Shown here: positions 21,190 to 35,200 of the stretch, one piece after another
How the letters are laid out: each line of letters opens with the position of its first letter
How positions within the stretch are numbered: the stretch's first letter is position 1
From: Bemisia tabaci
Taxonomy: Eukaryota; Arthropoda; Insecta; Hemiptera; Aleyrodidae
Assembly: GCF_918797505.1 (NCBI RefSeq)
Contig: NC_092795.1
Location: 30,863,131-30,927,130 of the forward strand
Reading direction: 5' to 3'
DNA: 64,000 nt
The notes under the pieces: generated by a model
What the model was told of the DNA's origin: nothing
The model's database searches: none
The model's input: only the letters and a program-made list of their open reading frames with translations
Translations under genes and position numbers: made by a program

Positions 21190-21655
21190 GATTGGACTGC
21201 ATTCCCCTATGGCCCCCGCCGTTGTCGGTCGCTTCGGTCGTTTCGTGGGTTGGTGCGCTCGGTGTCTTTGCCGTATATGGATCGGCGTAGCGCCCGCCCC
21301 AAGGCGACCCCGCGAGCTGGTACCACGCCGCGCCGCGCCGGGCCGCGATCATGCATCATGCTCGTATCCACCGATGAATTTTGGACCGATTCCAACGTGG
21401 AGTATTGATTGCACGTGTCGACTGCGAACTCGAACGCGTCGAATTGCAAAACGCTCCCTTAGCCGCAACCGCAGCCGCAAAGCGACACCAGCGCCTTCCC
21501 GACTCTCGGTCGGCCGCCCGCTTTGCAGCACTCCGCGGCCGCCCGACAATTATTGGCATACCCTACCGGGAAATCGGGCATTTTGCTCTGAAAGCGGAAA
21601 TGTGCCACGAGGCAAAAAGGCCGGACCGCGGGAAACGCCCGGCGTTTTAGAACTT
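21190..21655. promoter_or_regulatory. GC/CpG-rich patch
   Basis: The patch is strongly GC- and CpG-rich (for example CGCGCCGCGCCGGGCCGCGA near 21330) and has open frames on both strands. That is what high GC without stop codons produces, and none of the frames resembles a known protein. It lies about 1.6 kb upstream of the IP6K coding start and could be part of its promoter region or an untranslated first exon. No splice donor was established. Confidence 0.3.
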
Positions 21656-21663
21656 TCCTAATG

Positions 21664-21943
21664 TGCTGGTCACACGCTCAAATTCCCATCAATTTCCGAT
21701 CGAATGGTGACTGGTGCGCACCATCTACCATCAATTTGCGGCCTGCAAAAATTTGATGGTATATGATGGAACTGTGGGGCTCATCCTTCATCTGATCTCC
21801 ACACAACCGTGCTTATTTCATGCTTCTTTCAATCAACACGCTGTTTTAATTAATTTTACTCATCAATCTGGATAACTCTCGACCGCCATCTTGGTCATCA
21901 TTTTGATCGGAATTTGATGAAAATTTGAGCGTGTAACCAGGCC
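21664..21943. mobile_element. Palindromic MITE with TGGTCACACGCTCAAATT ends
   Basis: The left arm CTGGTCACACGCTCAAATT / CATCAATTTCCGATC pairs with the right arm GATCGGAATTTGATG / AATTTGAGCGTGTAACCAG. The interior is AT-rich and non-coding. Confidence 0.75.
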
Positions 21944-21949
21944 AAAACC

Positions 21950-22340
21950 CTCGATGTCCAGGCCCCATTTTCGATATTCTTACACTATATGTCTACAAGT
22001 CCGGAAATGGTACTGATTTTTTAAGGGCGGTCCAGAAGTACGGAAAAGTGCGGAAACTCTTCATGGAGGTCTGGAATTTTGTCATTTTTGTCGCAATTTG
22101 AGTGAGAAATTCAAATTTTCTCCTTCCGCGGGAACGGCCGCGGCGTTTTAGAACTTTCCAAACCCTCGATGTCCAAGCTCCATTTTCGATACTCTTACAC
22201 TATGATCAGGGTGTCTACAAGTCCGGAAATAGTACTGATTTTCTAAGGGCGGTTCAGAAGTACGAAAAAATGCGGAAACTACGCATGAAGGTCTGGAATT
22301 CTGTCATTTTTGTCGCAATTCGAGTGAGGAATTCAAATTA
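21950..22340 (+). repeat. Tandem duplication, about 207-bp period, including MITE sequence
   Basis: The unit from about 21950 (CCCTCGATGTCCAGGCCCC ... through GAAATTCAAATT) recurs from about 22157 (CCCTCGATGTCCAAGCTCC ... through GGAATTCAAATT). The same unit carries a GGCGTTTTAGAACTTTCC block preceding it at about 21640 and 22140. The first copy has lost the CAGGG start of its MITE. Confidence 0.8.
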
Positions 22341-22487
22341 TTGAAATTTTTCGAATTTCGTCGAATGGAGGTACCTACTGAAAAAGTACTGAATTTTTCT
22401 GTTGAGGAGGTACAATCTCTCGGGAATGTACTGAATAAGTACTGTAAAAGTTCTGATTTTTGGCCAGTGTGTTTTAGTAGCCTGCTA
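22207..22487. mobile_element. MITE, CAGGGTGTCTAC family, copy with degraded right end
   Basis: The left end CAGGGTGTCTACAAGTCC is intact. The right end is reduced to TTTTAGTAGCCTGC. A truncated sister copy (about 21990-22110) sits just upstream as part of the tandem duplication. Confidence 0.75.
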
Positions 22488-22862
22488 ATTTATGTGTAAT
22501 GTATTCTGCATCCTCTTCTTCCTGCGCTGAAACCGTTTTTCATGTACGACTTTACGAAAAACTTGGAGGATCTTGTGATCAACTCACAGTTTTGTTAATG
22601 CCAGTAATCCACGGGTTGTCAATGTCTTGAGAGCTTACTCTGGATTTTTCTTCTGAAAATATTACTATGTCCCGTGTATTTTCATGTATTTTAGCCTTTT
22701 TCCCTCTGTTTCCTTGTTTTCTTGTCCTATTTCCGTTTTGGGCTGCCTAAAGACTAAAGACACTTATACCCTTGTCTTTGTTTAACCAACAGCTTGTGTT
22801 ACTAGGTGTTGTATACTTCCGATATCATTATAGTTTCTCTTACCATGTGGTGTTTGTTCCAG

Positions 22863-23274
22863 ATCCATTCCGGTGAGCGCCGAAGAGGACGAGTGAAGGA
22901 CAAGCGGGGTCGATCATCACAGTATCATCGAGTGACTCTGCGAAGACTATCATCGGTGACGATGACTATGACGTCATGCGCAGGATGCTCAGCGGAGTTG
23001 TGAGCCGCTGAAGAGCCGTCTCCTCGCCGACCAGGGACTCCAGGCCCCTCTTAAATGTGGGTTCTCGTGAATTACTTCAACAAATACTTCATCGTGTTCC
23101 CAGTCAGCATAAACGTACTCCTCAAGATCATTTAATGATCCTCGCATCTCGCTAACCCTCGCTAACTCGTCTCGTCTTCTAGTCCTCGTCCGCCGATAAT
23201 TCTAAGTCTCGCACCCGCATCGGGCTCTCCGTTTCGTCACCTCAATTCTCGTCTTGAGTGCCGAAGAAGCTGTG
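22863..23274 (+). promoter_or_regulatory. Probable IP6K 5' UTR / promoter-proximal region
   Basis: A pyrimidine-rich tract ending TTTGTTCCAG at 22862 could be a splice acceptor opening a 5' untranslated exon that runs into the first coding exon. The interval is richer in CG than the large intron that follows and contains a CRE-like TGACGTCA at 22969-22976. The transcription start cannot be fixed from sequence alone, and either reading (5' UTR exon or promoter) is possible. Confidence 0.4.
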
Positions 23275-26200
23275 ATGGTTCACACGACCGCTGGCCGGGG
23301 CATGGGCGAATCACAACTCCAAACCCAGCTCGAGCAATGCTACAACCAACTCCAGCGCACTGACTACACCTCGTCGTCCAGCGACTCGGACGACGCTGAG
23401 ATCGCCCTCTTCCCCCTCAACAACCAGGTATGTTCATTGTCCATCTCACCAATAGCCTAGTCACTAGTATCAGTAGGACGATTCAAATTTTATTTTATCT
23501 TCACTTTCATTTTGGTTTATTTTAATTCATCACCGTATTTTCATTCTTCATCTCTGCTGCCGCTCATGTTTTCGCTCGCGTTACGCCCATCTTGGCCGTA
23601 AAATTTCATCAAGGGAGCGGAGAATTTTCTCTCTCTACCCACCGTATTACTTTGCTTTCGGTGCTTTATTGAGTGACAAGATTTCGTCCTGTTTTCATTT
23701 TTTTTACCGGAGAATACCAGAGGATTTCTTCTTTTTTTAAACTACTTTTTTATTTAAGAAAAATGGGAAGCACTTGTATCGGTCCTTGAAGGACAATGAT
23801 TATCACGTGTCGGGCCGAAATGAGCTGTACAGTATGTGCTCGATTATGTCTGAAAAATTTTTTTAGGATAAGTGTTGATTCCGTGAGTAACATTCAAAGG
23901 GAGGTAAGTAAGAGTTTTATCACGGACATCAATTCTTGATTGCTAATACTGTAAAGCCTTTTTCGAAGTTTTAAGGCAAGCCTCGAGCTTTTTTTCGATA
24001 TCAAAAGATTTTATTTTTTTTTTTTTTTAACAGATGTCTATGTTACAATCCATCATTCTCAAACCGTAATTGCTTTTCGAGCAAGTTAACATCTGTAACC
24101 ATCATGGGCATGAGGTCTAACCAAGTTTAATATTTGGATGTGTGTAAGACTGTATTTGAAGATGCTCTCTTCACACAAGTTTTGATAGGGAGACGAAGGC
24201 CTTAACTTAAGTGTTTCGCAAGAATACAAGACCAAAGTGAAAATCTCTTTTTCGATGTTTGAGGATGGGGGAATGAGATTTTTACGTAATCTTAAGGTGC
24301 CAGCTTTTAATTTCACTTGTATCAATCAGTCGGAAATTAAATTTTAAGCCATCCAATCATTGAGATCAATCATTATATATGCAGCCTTTGCATACATATT
24401 GCCTTTCTCCATTTTTCTAAATATTATCAACTGACGATGCTGTGTCAATACAATGTATTTCTAAATTCAAGAGATAAAGGTTGAAATTGAATCAACTAAT
24501 TTTTATATGGTAAGAGAAACGAAAATCGTCAGTATAACCTCCTGTCTACTTTTTCTACATTCTCCGCTTCACTTTTCTCTTATCTTTTTCTCATTTGAGC
24601 CAACCATTTTTTAATTGTCATATGGTAGTTGAATAAAATTATTATTGTGGTTTTTAAAATATTGCCACGTTCCAATTAAAAAGCTGATCAAGTACAGGAA
24701 TTCATTGTTTGTCTACCTAAGTGTGCAGTTAAAGGTTTTTTTTTTTTTTTTTATATTTTTTATTCATTCATTTTGTAGAAATCCGACATAAAATGTCCAA
24801 ATCGTTCATCTTTTTTTCCTTCTCTTGAATTATTTTGGCAAAGTGACGCAAATGTCATGATTATTAAGACGAAAGATAAGTAAGCACAATGAAAAGAATT
24901 CAGCATAGTAATTATAAGATACCAATAAAAATACAAACATCAAATGATTATCATACCTCAACACCCATTAAGTATATATTCAGAAATACATCAGAAAGAC
25001 AGTCCTCAAAAATTCTTAGCAGTCACTCTATTGTAATCTATCTTAAAATTCTGAAGCTGAACGCTTTTAAGCATATAACGAAGTGTACTTAATCGGTTGT
25101 GTGACTCCAGTAATTATACATTGCTAAAAGGTTTGATAACTCTTATCTTCTTCTCTTCAATCTTTCCTCTTTATTAAAAAATTAATCCAACTCAGAAATG
25201 CTAATATTGGATATGTAAGCAAGCTAAAATTTAGTAAACTTACCTCTCCTATCTTGTGACTGATCGACTTACAAACAGCGAAAAACTTGAGTTAACTTTC
25301 AAAATAATTAAAATGATTACGTTTACCAAAATCAGTGAAAACTGAATCAAACAAATTTCAAAAAGCCATTATTTTATTAATCCTCCCCCCCCCCCCTAAA
25401 GAAAAAGGGATTACAGGTGTAAAAAATTTCCTTCAATCAACAATTTTTACACTTAAAAATTCAGGAGTCTCCTCCTCTTTCGTTCTCCTTTCTCTCTACT
25501 TGACTTGCCGTAGAATTTTATCTTTTTTTCATCCAACATCAATCCTTCTAGTGCTCGCTAAAAATATCCTTGGCCAAAATAATGTCCAACAAGAAATGTT
25601 CATTACAATAATGTCTGCTTCATATTAGTCAAAGCTCAATTTATCTTGTAGAAAAACTACCCGAAAGGAACACGCCTTGGTTCATTTTGTCTGAGAATGA
25701 AAGACCTCTCGGTATACAAAGTCTGAAAGAAGGTATAGGTTCGAAATGTCATAAACTGAATGCGAAGGCTTGTCAATACTCTACACCACCCATCAAAGCA
25801 GATCAGATACTATCTTTGAAAATTATGCCCATTAGGTAAAGCTTGATGACAAAAAGCTAGAAATTACTGAAGAGCTGGTGCAAACAACCTCAAGTAATCA
25901 GCGGTAGACCAATATGATCTCAAGTGCATATGTATGAAATTGCCAAGAAAATTGAAAACCGTGGACTTAATCCTAATGCACTCCTGGTTGAACCAATACA
26001 TATGTCTTTTAAGGGAGCATGTAACAAACTTTTTGGATGTTTCCACCATTAAAATATTGGCTCTACTATTACGGTTTGTTGAAAGGTATTTTTTGACCCC
26101 AGCACCTTGCAAGTCGAGCATTAATTTAGCTACATTATTATTGGAGCCTTAAAAAAGACTTGATTGGAAAGAACATTTTTTTATTGGACTTTAAAATAGG

Positions 26201-29200
26201 ATACTTGCTCCTTCCACTAATGTGAATGCCAAATAAAGGGCTTTTCCTCACCACATCTGTTATCTCTTTCCTTTTGTATGGTTCTCTACCCATAAGCTAA
26301 GTATTTTTTTCCATAGATTCTAGTCTGTTTATTTCATTTTTTATAACTTCCTTTTTGCGCATCTCTCGTTATTTCTTCTATTGGGGGTATTGCTTGCCAG
26401 GCTTTTCATTTGCTCTTGCCGAATTCTTGTTTATTCTCTCTCGTTTTTCTCCCTCTCATTCTTCCTCCCCCCTCCTCTCTCTCTCAATCATAAGTCTTCC
26501 TCCTTTCCCTTTCTATTCAGTTCATGGTTTCAGGTATTGTGTTTCATCTGTAATTTAAAGGACAATCACCTTAAACAAAAATATCCATGAATATCTGACA
26601 TTGAGTAATTGTTATGCATATATGGTAGTCTCTCTAAAGAATTTTCTTGTCTATCGAGCAATTGAGCACATCATTATGGCGTTTTGCTGTCATTTTGCCG
26701 TTTTATTAGGAAATTTTCTAATTGCCCGTCATAATTTCAACGTGTGTCATGTCTTTTTTTCTTTTTCTTTTAATTCTAGTCCAGAGATAATTTTTTTAAA
26801 GTTAAATGCATATCAAAGCTGTGACTTCTAGTCCGCGTAGTCGAAGATGAAGTCTCTTGTTTTGTTTTGCATTCAAGTGACGGCCATCTTTCTATGACAC
26901 GGTAAGAGGAACAGCGTTTCATGACTCACTGTAGGCGACTTAGTTGAGCTACCAGTATGGTTTGTATAAAATGAATTGCTCATGTTCATTCATTTTTTTG
27001 AAATTATTGTTGCCTCTTTTCTCCTTCACTCGTACTCATTTGAAAATAGAATCTGCTTAAGGGTGTCTGCAGGCCTGTAGAATAAAACAATTATTCATGA
27101 AGAAATTTCACCGAGGATGATGAGTTTTTATTTTTACAAAAGCCTCAGTTTCTCTTTGCGATGATAATCTTTGTCCAGTGGAACTGAATCATTTAAATTT
27201 CAATAATTTTGCTTTTGCAATATGAAAAATTCACCACATTTTAGCAAGTTTAGTATGTGGTCCCCAAACTCAATCGCCCTAACAGTTTGTCGATATGTTC
27301 TCTTTTGTTTAATTGAGTTTTCATCACACAGAATGAAACATAATGTTCATGTAATTTCTGTGCAGTTTGCTCTGTCGTATCCTGAGAAAGTGTTCTAGAC
27401 TCTTCACCATCCACTTTTTATTGTTTGTGCTTGCGTAACTGTACTGGAAGCCCCTAAGTTAATGAAATCTATTTTCCGGTACATACAGTGGCATCCATAA
27501 GGGAATCTCACCGGGCAGAGACATTTTTCCTTTAGCAACAGGTTTTTGCCATGATAGTAGGTTTATGGCACAGAAGGAAAAAAAAACATTAAAAATTGAA
27601 AACATAAAAATGTAATTTCGATTTTCATTTTTCTTAGGTGCAAACAAGTGGTTAAGACTTTTCGAACACTAATCTCAAAGTTGCCATATTTATAACTCCT
27701 CATAAAGTAAGAGTCTCTTTTCCAAGAAAGGAGATCCTTACATATATTACCCTGAAGCGTTCTGTCAGAAACGCTCAACTTCAAACAGACTTTACACATG
27801 GGCGCTAAGTAGAGGAGGACTAGCGACAGAGTTACAAACATAGATCATAATTAGAATCCGTTATTCTCTTGCATTAACCTACGGAAGAGTTTGATCAAGA
27901 ATTGGAAAAATCTGAAACTTATTTGAAGAAAAAATTGACAATTATTTAAAGTTTTATTACCTTATTGTCTGCAGACACCTTAGTTTATTAAAAGTTCAAG
28001 TTGAAGTTACCATGTGAAGCTACGACTTTTAAAGCAACTTTTTTGAGATGATACAATCGAAGTCCAAGCCTTTCTTGTTTTTTCCCACTGTTGGTTTTAG
28101 GTGTGTTTTTGATTACTCACTACTGAAACTCAAGAGAATTTGCCACTCTAGTTTGAGCTGAAGTTTATCCTTGACTGCATTTGATTCCAATGTTTTCTTC
28201 CTGATTAAAATACATACACGCCTTACACAATTGCTGACATTGAATGTGTTCCAGCAAAGCGAGTGTTCGCTATCAACATTACAACAAATTAAAAATATTT
28301 AATTTAATGTTTACAATCATGAAATGCACAGCCTCACAAAATTCTCTCATCAGTTAAAATAAGTGCAGTGGGGGAAAAGGAATTATCAATTGTTTCACTT
28401 TTGTCTCCATACTCATATTTCTTAAAAACAATTTTGAGATTACCTTCAGTCAAATAGATCAATTATTTTAAATGCATTTTATTTAAATAGTGAATCAAAT
28501 ATTAAGTCAAACTTGGAAATTTCCAAGTAGGATGTGCAGAGATAAGGAAGAAAACAGGAATACCATATGAGGATGGGAAAAATGGATGCTCTGTCATTAA
28601 ATTGGTTGCTGCAGGGACCTATTGAGTGTAAATGTTGCTAAACTTCTTGCAAATATGATTTTAAAAAATGTGTAATTTTTCTTATTTGCGTGAAAAGCAG
28701 GAACATGACAAGAAATTACAAAATAAAGAGTGTGCTACCCTCCTAAGTTCAAACCATGGAAATGAGATTTTAAATATTTTTTTTCTCAATTTTTCCTTCC
28801 CTCCCAAAAAAATGAGTATCAAAGATCAGATGATGGGTTTGAAACCCTGAAATCTGGCAACCTATCATACATGATTCATTTGCGAATTTTACATAGCTCA
28901 TCATTAACGTGAAGTTTATTGTGAAGGAGAAAATTTGTTGAGGAGATGTGATTAGGATAGGAGGGGAGCGGAAGTAAATATTTCTATGCCACCCGGAGCT
29001 ATCTGTTACAGGTCCAGTTATGGCAAGTGTTTTGAAAATAACTCTCTAACCCAGAAGAGCAGCGCTCGATGGAGCAGAAATTTGTTGTAGTAAGAACTTG
29101 TCATTTCACATTCAATGAAATAGGGCTCTCTTTTATTTGCTTATCATTCCTTTCCTTACCTTACTTTTGTTTCAATAATTTTGTTGAAAATTGTTGGTTT

Positions 29201-32200
29201 TTTTTTATTTTTTTTTTTTTATTCTCAATTATTTTTTAATCACTCTATTTATCTAGCATTATCTTAAAATTTTGTCCGCAATCACAATAAATGTGTGTTT
29301 GTCTTTCATCATATTCAGTATTTGCTCACTACTCATTCATCACCATGTGAGTGTCTTTCATTATACGGGAAAATTAATTGTTTGTAAAGAGATCGATTTC
29401 TTTTTACTTTCCACTTTAATTTGAAAATGTTTAAATTGTTAGCACCCATCCGTATAGACATGATAGAAGAAGAAAAAAATCAAGAGATAAAAGCATACCA
29501 GAGCTTTTATATGGTTTTGAAAGTTTCATTTTATTTTGTTCTCTTACCATAAGTATAAACGGCTTTAAGTGAAATATTCAATTCTGTCACCAAATCCATA
29601 TTTACAAAGACACATCAGTTAGCCATCTACCTCCCTTTACATGAACAAGAAATAAGAAGTACTTCCTTTTGATAGAGAAAGCAGTTGACTTTAATATTTT
29701 TAAATCGGTGTTTAGATCCTATTGCCAAAATAAGTCGGCATTATTACAATTACCTCAACATTGTAGCCCAGAAGTATGGAAGAAAAAAGCTAGGGCTTAC
29801 AAAAGCTCTATTTTTAAGAGCGAATTCCTAGAATAGAACCAACGAATTTACTTTAAAAAAAAAAAATTCAAATATTTTGTTCATGAGTTTCCTTTTCTTT
29901 TCTTTTTCTCCTGTTTTTTTTTTTTTATATTTTAAAGAAGGGATAATTTTTAAAATTTTATCTGTAACCTGCATAAAGGCAGTAAATGTTGGAGTTTCCT
30001 GCCCCTTCAAATTTTCTCTTTTTTCCTACTCGTTAGTCATCATCTTTACTGGTTGTTTACTAACAAGTATTAAAATTTTTTCCAGGTTGGTGGCCATACA
30101 AGAATGTTACTGCTAGATCAGTCCACCATTTGTAAACCGCTGAACCCTCGGGAACTTGACTTCTACCAAAACATCCCCAATGATGTTGAAACTTTCGTTC
30201 CAAAATATAAAGGTATTGTTTTCACTCGTTTATACCCTCTAGTCATTTTTTTATTATTCATTTTATTATTTTTATACTATCATAATTCATAACTCCTCTT
30301 CCAAAGAAGGGAAATTAATGAGTTTTAGTATTTTTCACAATAACTCACAGAGGGATCTGTAGTTTAGAAAGGGGGGAGGTTTTCATTCTGTTAGCCATTA
30401 ATTTTTCAGAGCTTCAAGATTTTCTGAAACTTTTCGATGCACAATTTTTCATACAGACTTCTGACATACTACTGAGTAGTCTAAGTCAGAGCCTCCAGCC
30501 CCCCCCCCCCCCCTCCCGGAAAAGGGAGTAACAAAGCGCATGCTGTACAAGAGGTTTGCTCGCATTTTTATTTATTTATTTTGTTTACAATACTAATTCA
30601 AATGCACACAAAATTTATTCATTTGCATTTTATTTTGTTGCTTGGCATTTTCAGTCGATTCAGCAAAATATTACTTCAAGCTGAAGCGCAAAAATAAATG
30701 AAATGCTAAAGATGCCTCACTGTTTTTCACCGTCTCCCCCACCGGGTCTGAGAGCATTACAAAACTAAGTCCAACCGCATTCAAGGCGATAGGTGGATGG
30801 TGCTTGCCGCAGTGGCAGTTCTGCAAGTTGGCAACATTGTTTTACCTCTATTCTTTTTTAATACCGATTTCAGGTGAGACAAGCTGCCTCACCAAGAATC
30901 GATTGTTTAACATACATATACATAGAGAAACATCAGTGTTGTCGACTTGCTAGAATCGCCCTTGGTGCCTGGGACACTATTGGATCAACAAATTTAAAGA
31001 GATGTCTCAATTAATGAAAATGATACTGCTGACTGCCTTTGCATATGCCATTACTTTTTTTTAAAAAAACCTCTTCTTGTGTCTTTCAGGAGTTATTCAA
31101 GCAATCAATAGTGGAGACATCAAATTAGAAAAACGCTACAGCCCTAGTTTCCGCAATGAGTCCAATCGTTCAGTGAAGCGTAAACGTGATGACGTTTTAA
31201 GGTATTTAGTTTCTGCTTTAAAGATCCTTTTTCTTTTTTAGTATTTGCGAAGTTATGATTTAATAGTGTCTCTTTAATAAAGTAAAAATCATGAAACACA
31301 CCTGTTTTTACAAACACAAATTCTAGCCAGGCCGGCCGGAATAATTTTTTTGGCCTAGACCTTATTTTTTCAGAAAAAAATGAATTTATCTTTACTGCTG
31401 TCAGCCACAAAATTTCCCGCACAAAATCAATTTGCCCAGCAAGCTAGAAGAAGACAGAAAAACTTCTCTCCTGTAAAGTGTCTGCAAACACCTGAGATGT
31501 GGTACCTGAAAGTATATTAGTCTCCTAACCTAAGAATTTTTAAAAGAAGAGTGATGATGCAGTTTAGCAATAGCTAACAGTAAGTCTTTATTCAAAAACT
31601 CACAGGTAAATTTTCTTCATCATGTTTTCTTGATTATCATCGTCACTATTCAGATCAGGATGGGTCTTGTATTAAATTGAAGCCAGTGGTCAAGTACAGA
31701 AAGAATTCTTGGATTATCCATTTTAATCAACCATTGCCACAGACTCAAAAACTCTCTAGGATGACTAAGAAGTGAAAAGGAACAACGGAGAAATCTCCTG
31801 ATTAGATGTGTTTGAGAGAATGAGACCGAAAAGAGAGACAACACAAAACTTTTAGAGTTCAGGAACCTTTTTTTTACTGAATACTTTCTTAGAAAATCAC
31901 AGCTCTCGCCTTTACAACTATCTTTGTCAATGGGAACACAAAACTCCTGCTATAGGTGTACAAATATTTAAACTCAAATTAGTCATACTTTTTATAAATT
32001 AATTTTTTATAATGTGTTATATTTTTATCTGAGCTTTAGTTAATCCTTTTTTTTCTTTTTTTTTTCAGGATGAGAGTGCACAGGAACGGCGCGTCCAACA
32101 AACTCTCAAAGCCGTTGAACACTCTGCATCTTGATACTTCCAACAAACAATGTATCCTTTTCATTCTTCTCATTAATGATGATTAGATGGCAGGATATTA

Positions 32201-35200
32201 TTAGGATGAAAAAAAAACTGTAATCAAGATTTCCAGTAACGAACACCTTCATTGGTCATAGACCTAGGCCTTGTCCACACAAGCGCAGTTTGCGGAAAAA
32301 TGGGTGAATTTGTACCTGGAACTTACTGTAGCTTAGCTTTAACTTGTCTTCTAGTTCCTTGGACTAATTTGCCCAAAAGTTCCTTAAAGTGCGCTCATGT
32401 GGACAAAGCTTAATAAATGTTTCTCTGGCTACGCTCTATTTGCCCACACTTTGCAAATTAAAAAACAGGGTTTAAGTTGCATCTGTGCCTTGTTTCGTGG
32501 GTCCATGGCATGTTGTGGATCCACAGCATGCTGTCTGCTCCAATCAGGCTAGTCAATTATAAGGGCACAATTTTTCCGAAATTGATGTATCAAAAAAATG
32601 TTTAAATATTTCAGGATGTACATTTTTGAATTACTATTCCACAAGCTTGAAATTTGAATCCTTATAATAGGCACTTGGTAGTGCTCTGTTTGTAGTTATT
32701 ATGCAAATCAGTGATGTAGGCTCCTGGCACCTAATACGCCAACAACGCCTCTTCAGCTAACCAGCTATCTTTTATTAACTTGCTTAAAATGTTTAGTTTT
32801 TCATGGATGAAAAGCCTTCCTGAGTGTATGATGAGAATACTTTAAAATCAATTGGAAAATGAGAGGCCCTGTCAGCAGCTTCAAATTCTAAACAGAACAC
32901 ACTTCATAAATTAGTACGTAATTTGAAATTGAACTGAAATGGCAGCTTCCTTAACTTGTGATTACAGATTTTCTACTTTTAGAGAATATAACCTCAAAAT
33001 TCCAAAGCCCGTGTATTTTAGATCTGAAAATGGGAACGAGACAACATGGTGATGATGCCTCAGCAGAAAAAAAAAGTAGACACATGGCAAAATGCGCCGC
33101 CTCAACTAGTGCCTCTCTAGGTGTTCGTCTCTGCGGCATGCAGGTACTACTTTAAGTTTTTACCAAATATGAAGTAACAAGATCCAGCAACTTTTCAGTA
33201 TAAGTCTTTTAGTAAAACAAAACTACCCTCTGGAGAAAAGATCATAAAACTGTCGAAAGAGAGCAAGAAAAGTTGAGTTCAGGGTTCCCAGATGTTACGA
33301 CTTGTCGTAACATTTTGGAAAAAGTGCTGATTTTTGCAAATTGGTGTGAAATTTGTGCTGATTTTGCATGTGTGCTGAATTAGTGCTGATTTTTGCCAAT
33401 TTTGTGCTGATTTTTGATAAATATGTGCTGATTTTTCTTAAGTAAACGTACTTTCATGATAATAGGCGGTATTTTCACGTTTTTTTGGTGGCAGCATTGA
33501 GCGGAGGGAGGGAAAAAGGGAAAAAGGAGAGAAAATGGGAAAACAATCAAAGAGGCAAGCAAAGCAATGAAGCATTTTAAGCAAGCATTTAATAAGTTTT
33601 ATCTCAATTCACACGATTTTAACTTAATTAAGTGCTTGTTTCACAGAATTAGAATAAAGTATGCAGAAGCCTAGGATCCCCTCTCAAAACTTCTCATCCT
33701 TAAAATATGAGTCCTCTGAGATGCAATATAACGAAGTCTTTTCTAATTCAGTATTTTTCTCCCTCAACGTGTAATTAATGCTAGAATATCTTTTCGAAAA
33801 GTAGTACATAATGGGAACATAATTAGAACATTACATACATAAATAGAATTTACATTCATAGAATTACATAATTAGAAGTATGAAATAATCTTTTTTTTTC
33901 TCTGACGGGCTTCTGCATGAGGTGACTCATTCAAATTTAGCGCCAGAGACGTGACATCAGTGCTGCTCTCTGCGCAAGCATGACGTTCCCAGCCAGGTTG
34001 TGTGGTTGTGTGCTTCTGTGCTCTGTTTGGCAAGTGAGACAGGCGAAATTATCGGATTTGCAGCTAGTTGTGGGTTTTGACCGTTAAAATCTCAGTAGTT
34101 ACCTTTAAATTAGGTTTTTTCGGGGAAAATTTCAGAGTGCTGAAAAAGTGCTGAAATTTGATGAGGCTGAGTGCTGATTTTTGAAAATTCCATCTGGGAA
34201 CCCTGGTTGAGTTTATATACGTATTATTCATTTATTTATCAGAAGGTGCATATTTTAAATTGGAAATTTCAGCAATTTTTGTCAAAAAACTAAGATTCTC
34301 GCAACAGATTTTGAAAAAAAAAGTTTGCAAATATTGAACAGTAAATAAATAAAGTGTCTAGTGGAACTTTACAAAAATGTGACCCAACTTAGTTCCTCTG
34401 TCTGAAACCTCTTTATATGAACTTCCGCATACTTTTGCCATTCTAATTTCAAAAGTTTTTTAAAACCAAATTGTTTCCTTCACAAAATATTTCCCTTTTT
34501 ACTTTTCTTTTGTGAGACACTTCTCTTACTATGTCTTTGTCTCAGCTTAGAAACACTGCAAAACTTTTTTCATTGTTCAAGATCTTTTAAAGAAGGCTTA
34601 GCATTGCTTGCAAGAGTTTTGCAACATGTAGCTTTTTGGCATTTGATCCGCATTGCTATGATTATTTTCAGGTATATCAAGCAAATACTAATCAGTTTGA
34701 GAAACGTGACAAATACTGGGGCCGAGAACTCAATGAAGAAGGCTTCAAGGCTGCTCTGTATTGCTTCTTTCACAACGGCTTTATCCTACGAAAGAACGTT
34801 ATGGTCAAAGTAATCGCTCAGTTGGAGAAGCTCCGAAGCGTCATCGAAAAGCAGACAAGTTACAGGTTCTATTCATGGTGAGAAATACTTTTAATTTTCA
34901 AAGACTGATTACATACCAGTATAAATAATAAGTCAGCCTTGGCAGGACTGGGCGAGGTGGAGGGGTGTTGAACGCTACTCGGGTCCCTCGGCTCGTTTGC
35001 TAATGATGAAAAAAATGCGGGAGAAAAGGACAAAAGCACTGAAAATTTAATGAAACAACAATTACGACTCATGAGGGGCCCCGGCCACCTCAATCTTTGT
35101 TAGATATGGCTACTGACAATAAGATTTGCAATGACACTCCAGCTGTGCATTACATTAACATCTCTCAAACAATTCGTTTTTTGGGGGGGAAGGGGGGGCA

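Noticed and set aside
21209..21661. 150-codon open frame on the plus strand (with others overlapping on both strands)
   Set aside because: High GC content removes stop codons in several frames at once. The residues are mostly Arg, Pro and Ala with no domain and no splice-consistent partners.
23254..23274. Upstream TTG as the IP6K start codon
   Set aside because: The frame is open from TTG at 23254, but an ordinary ATG at 23275 follows in frame and nuclear genes start at ATG.
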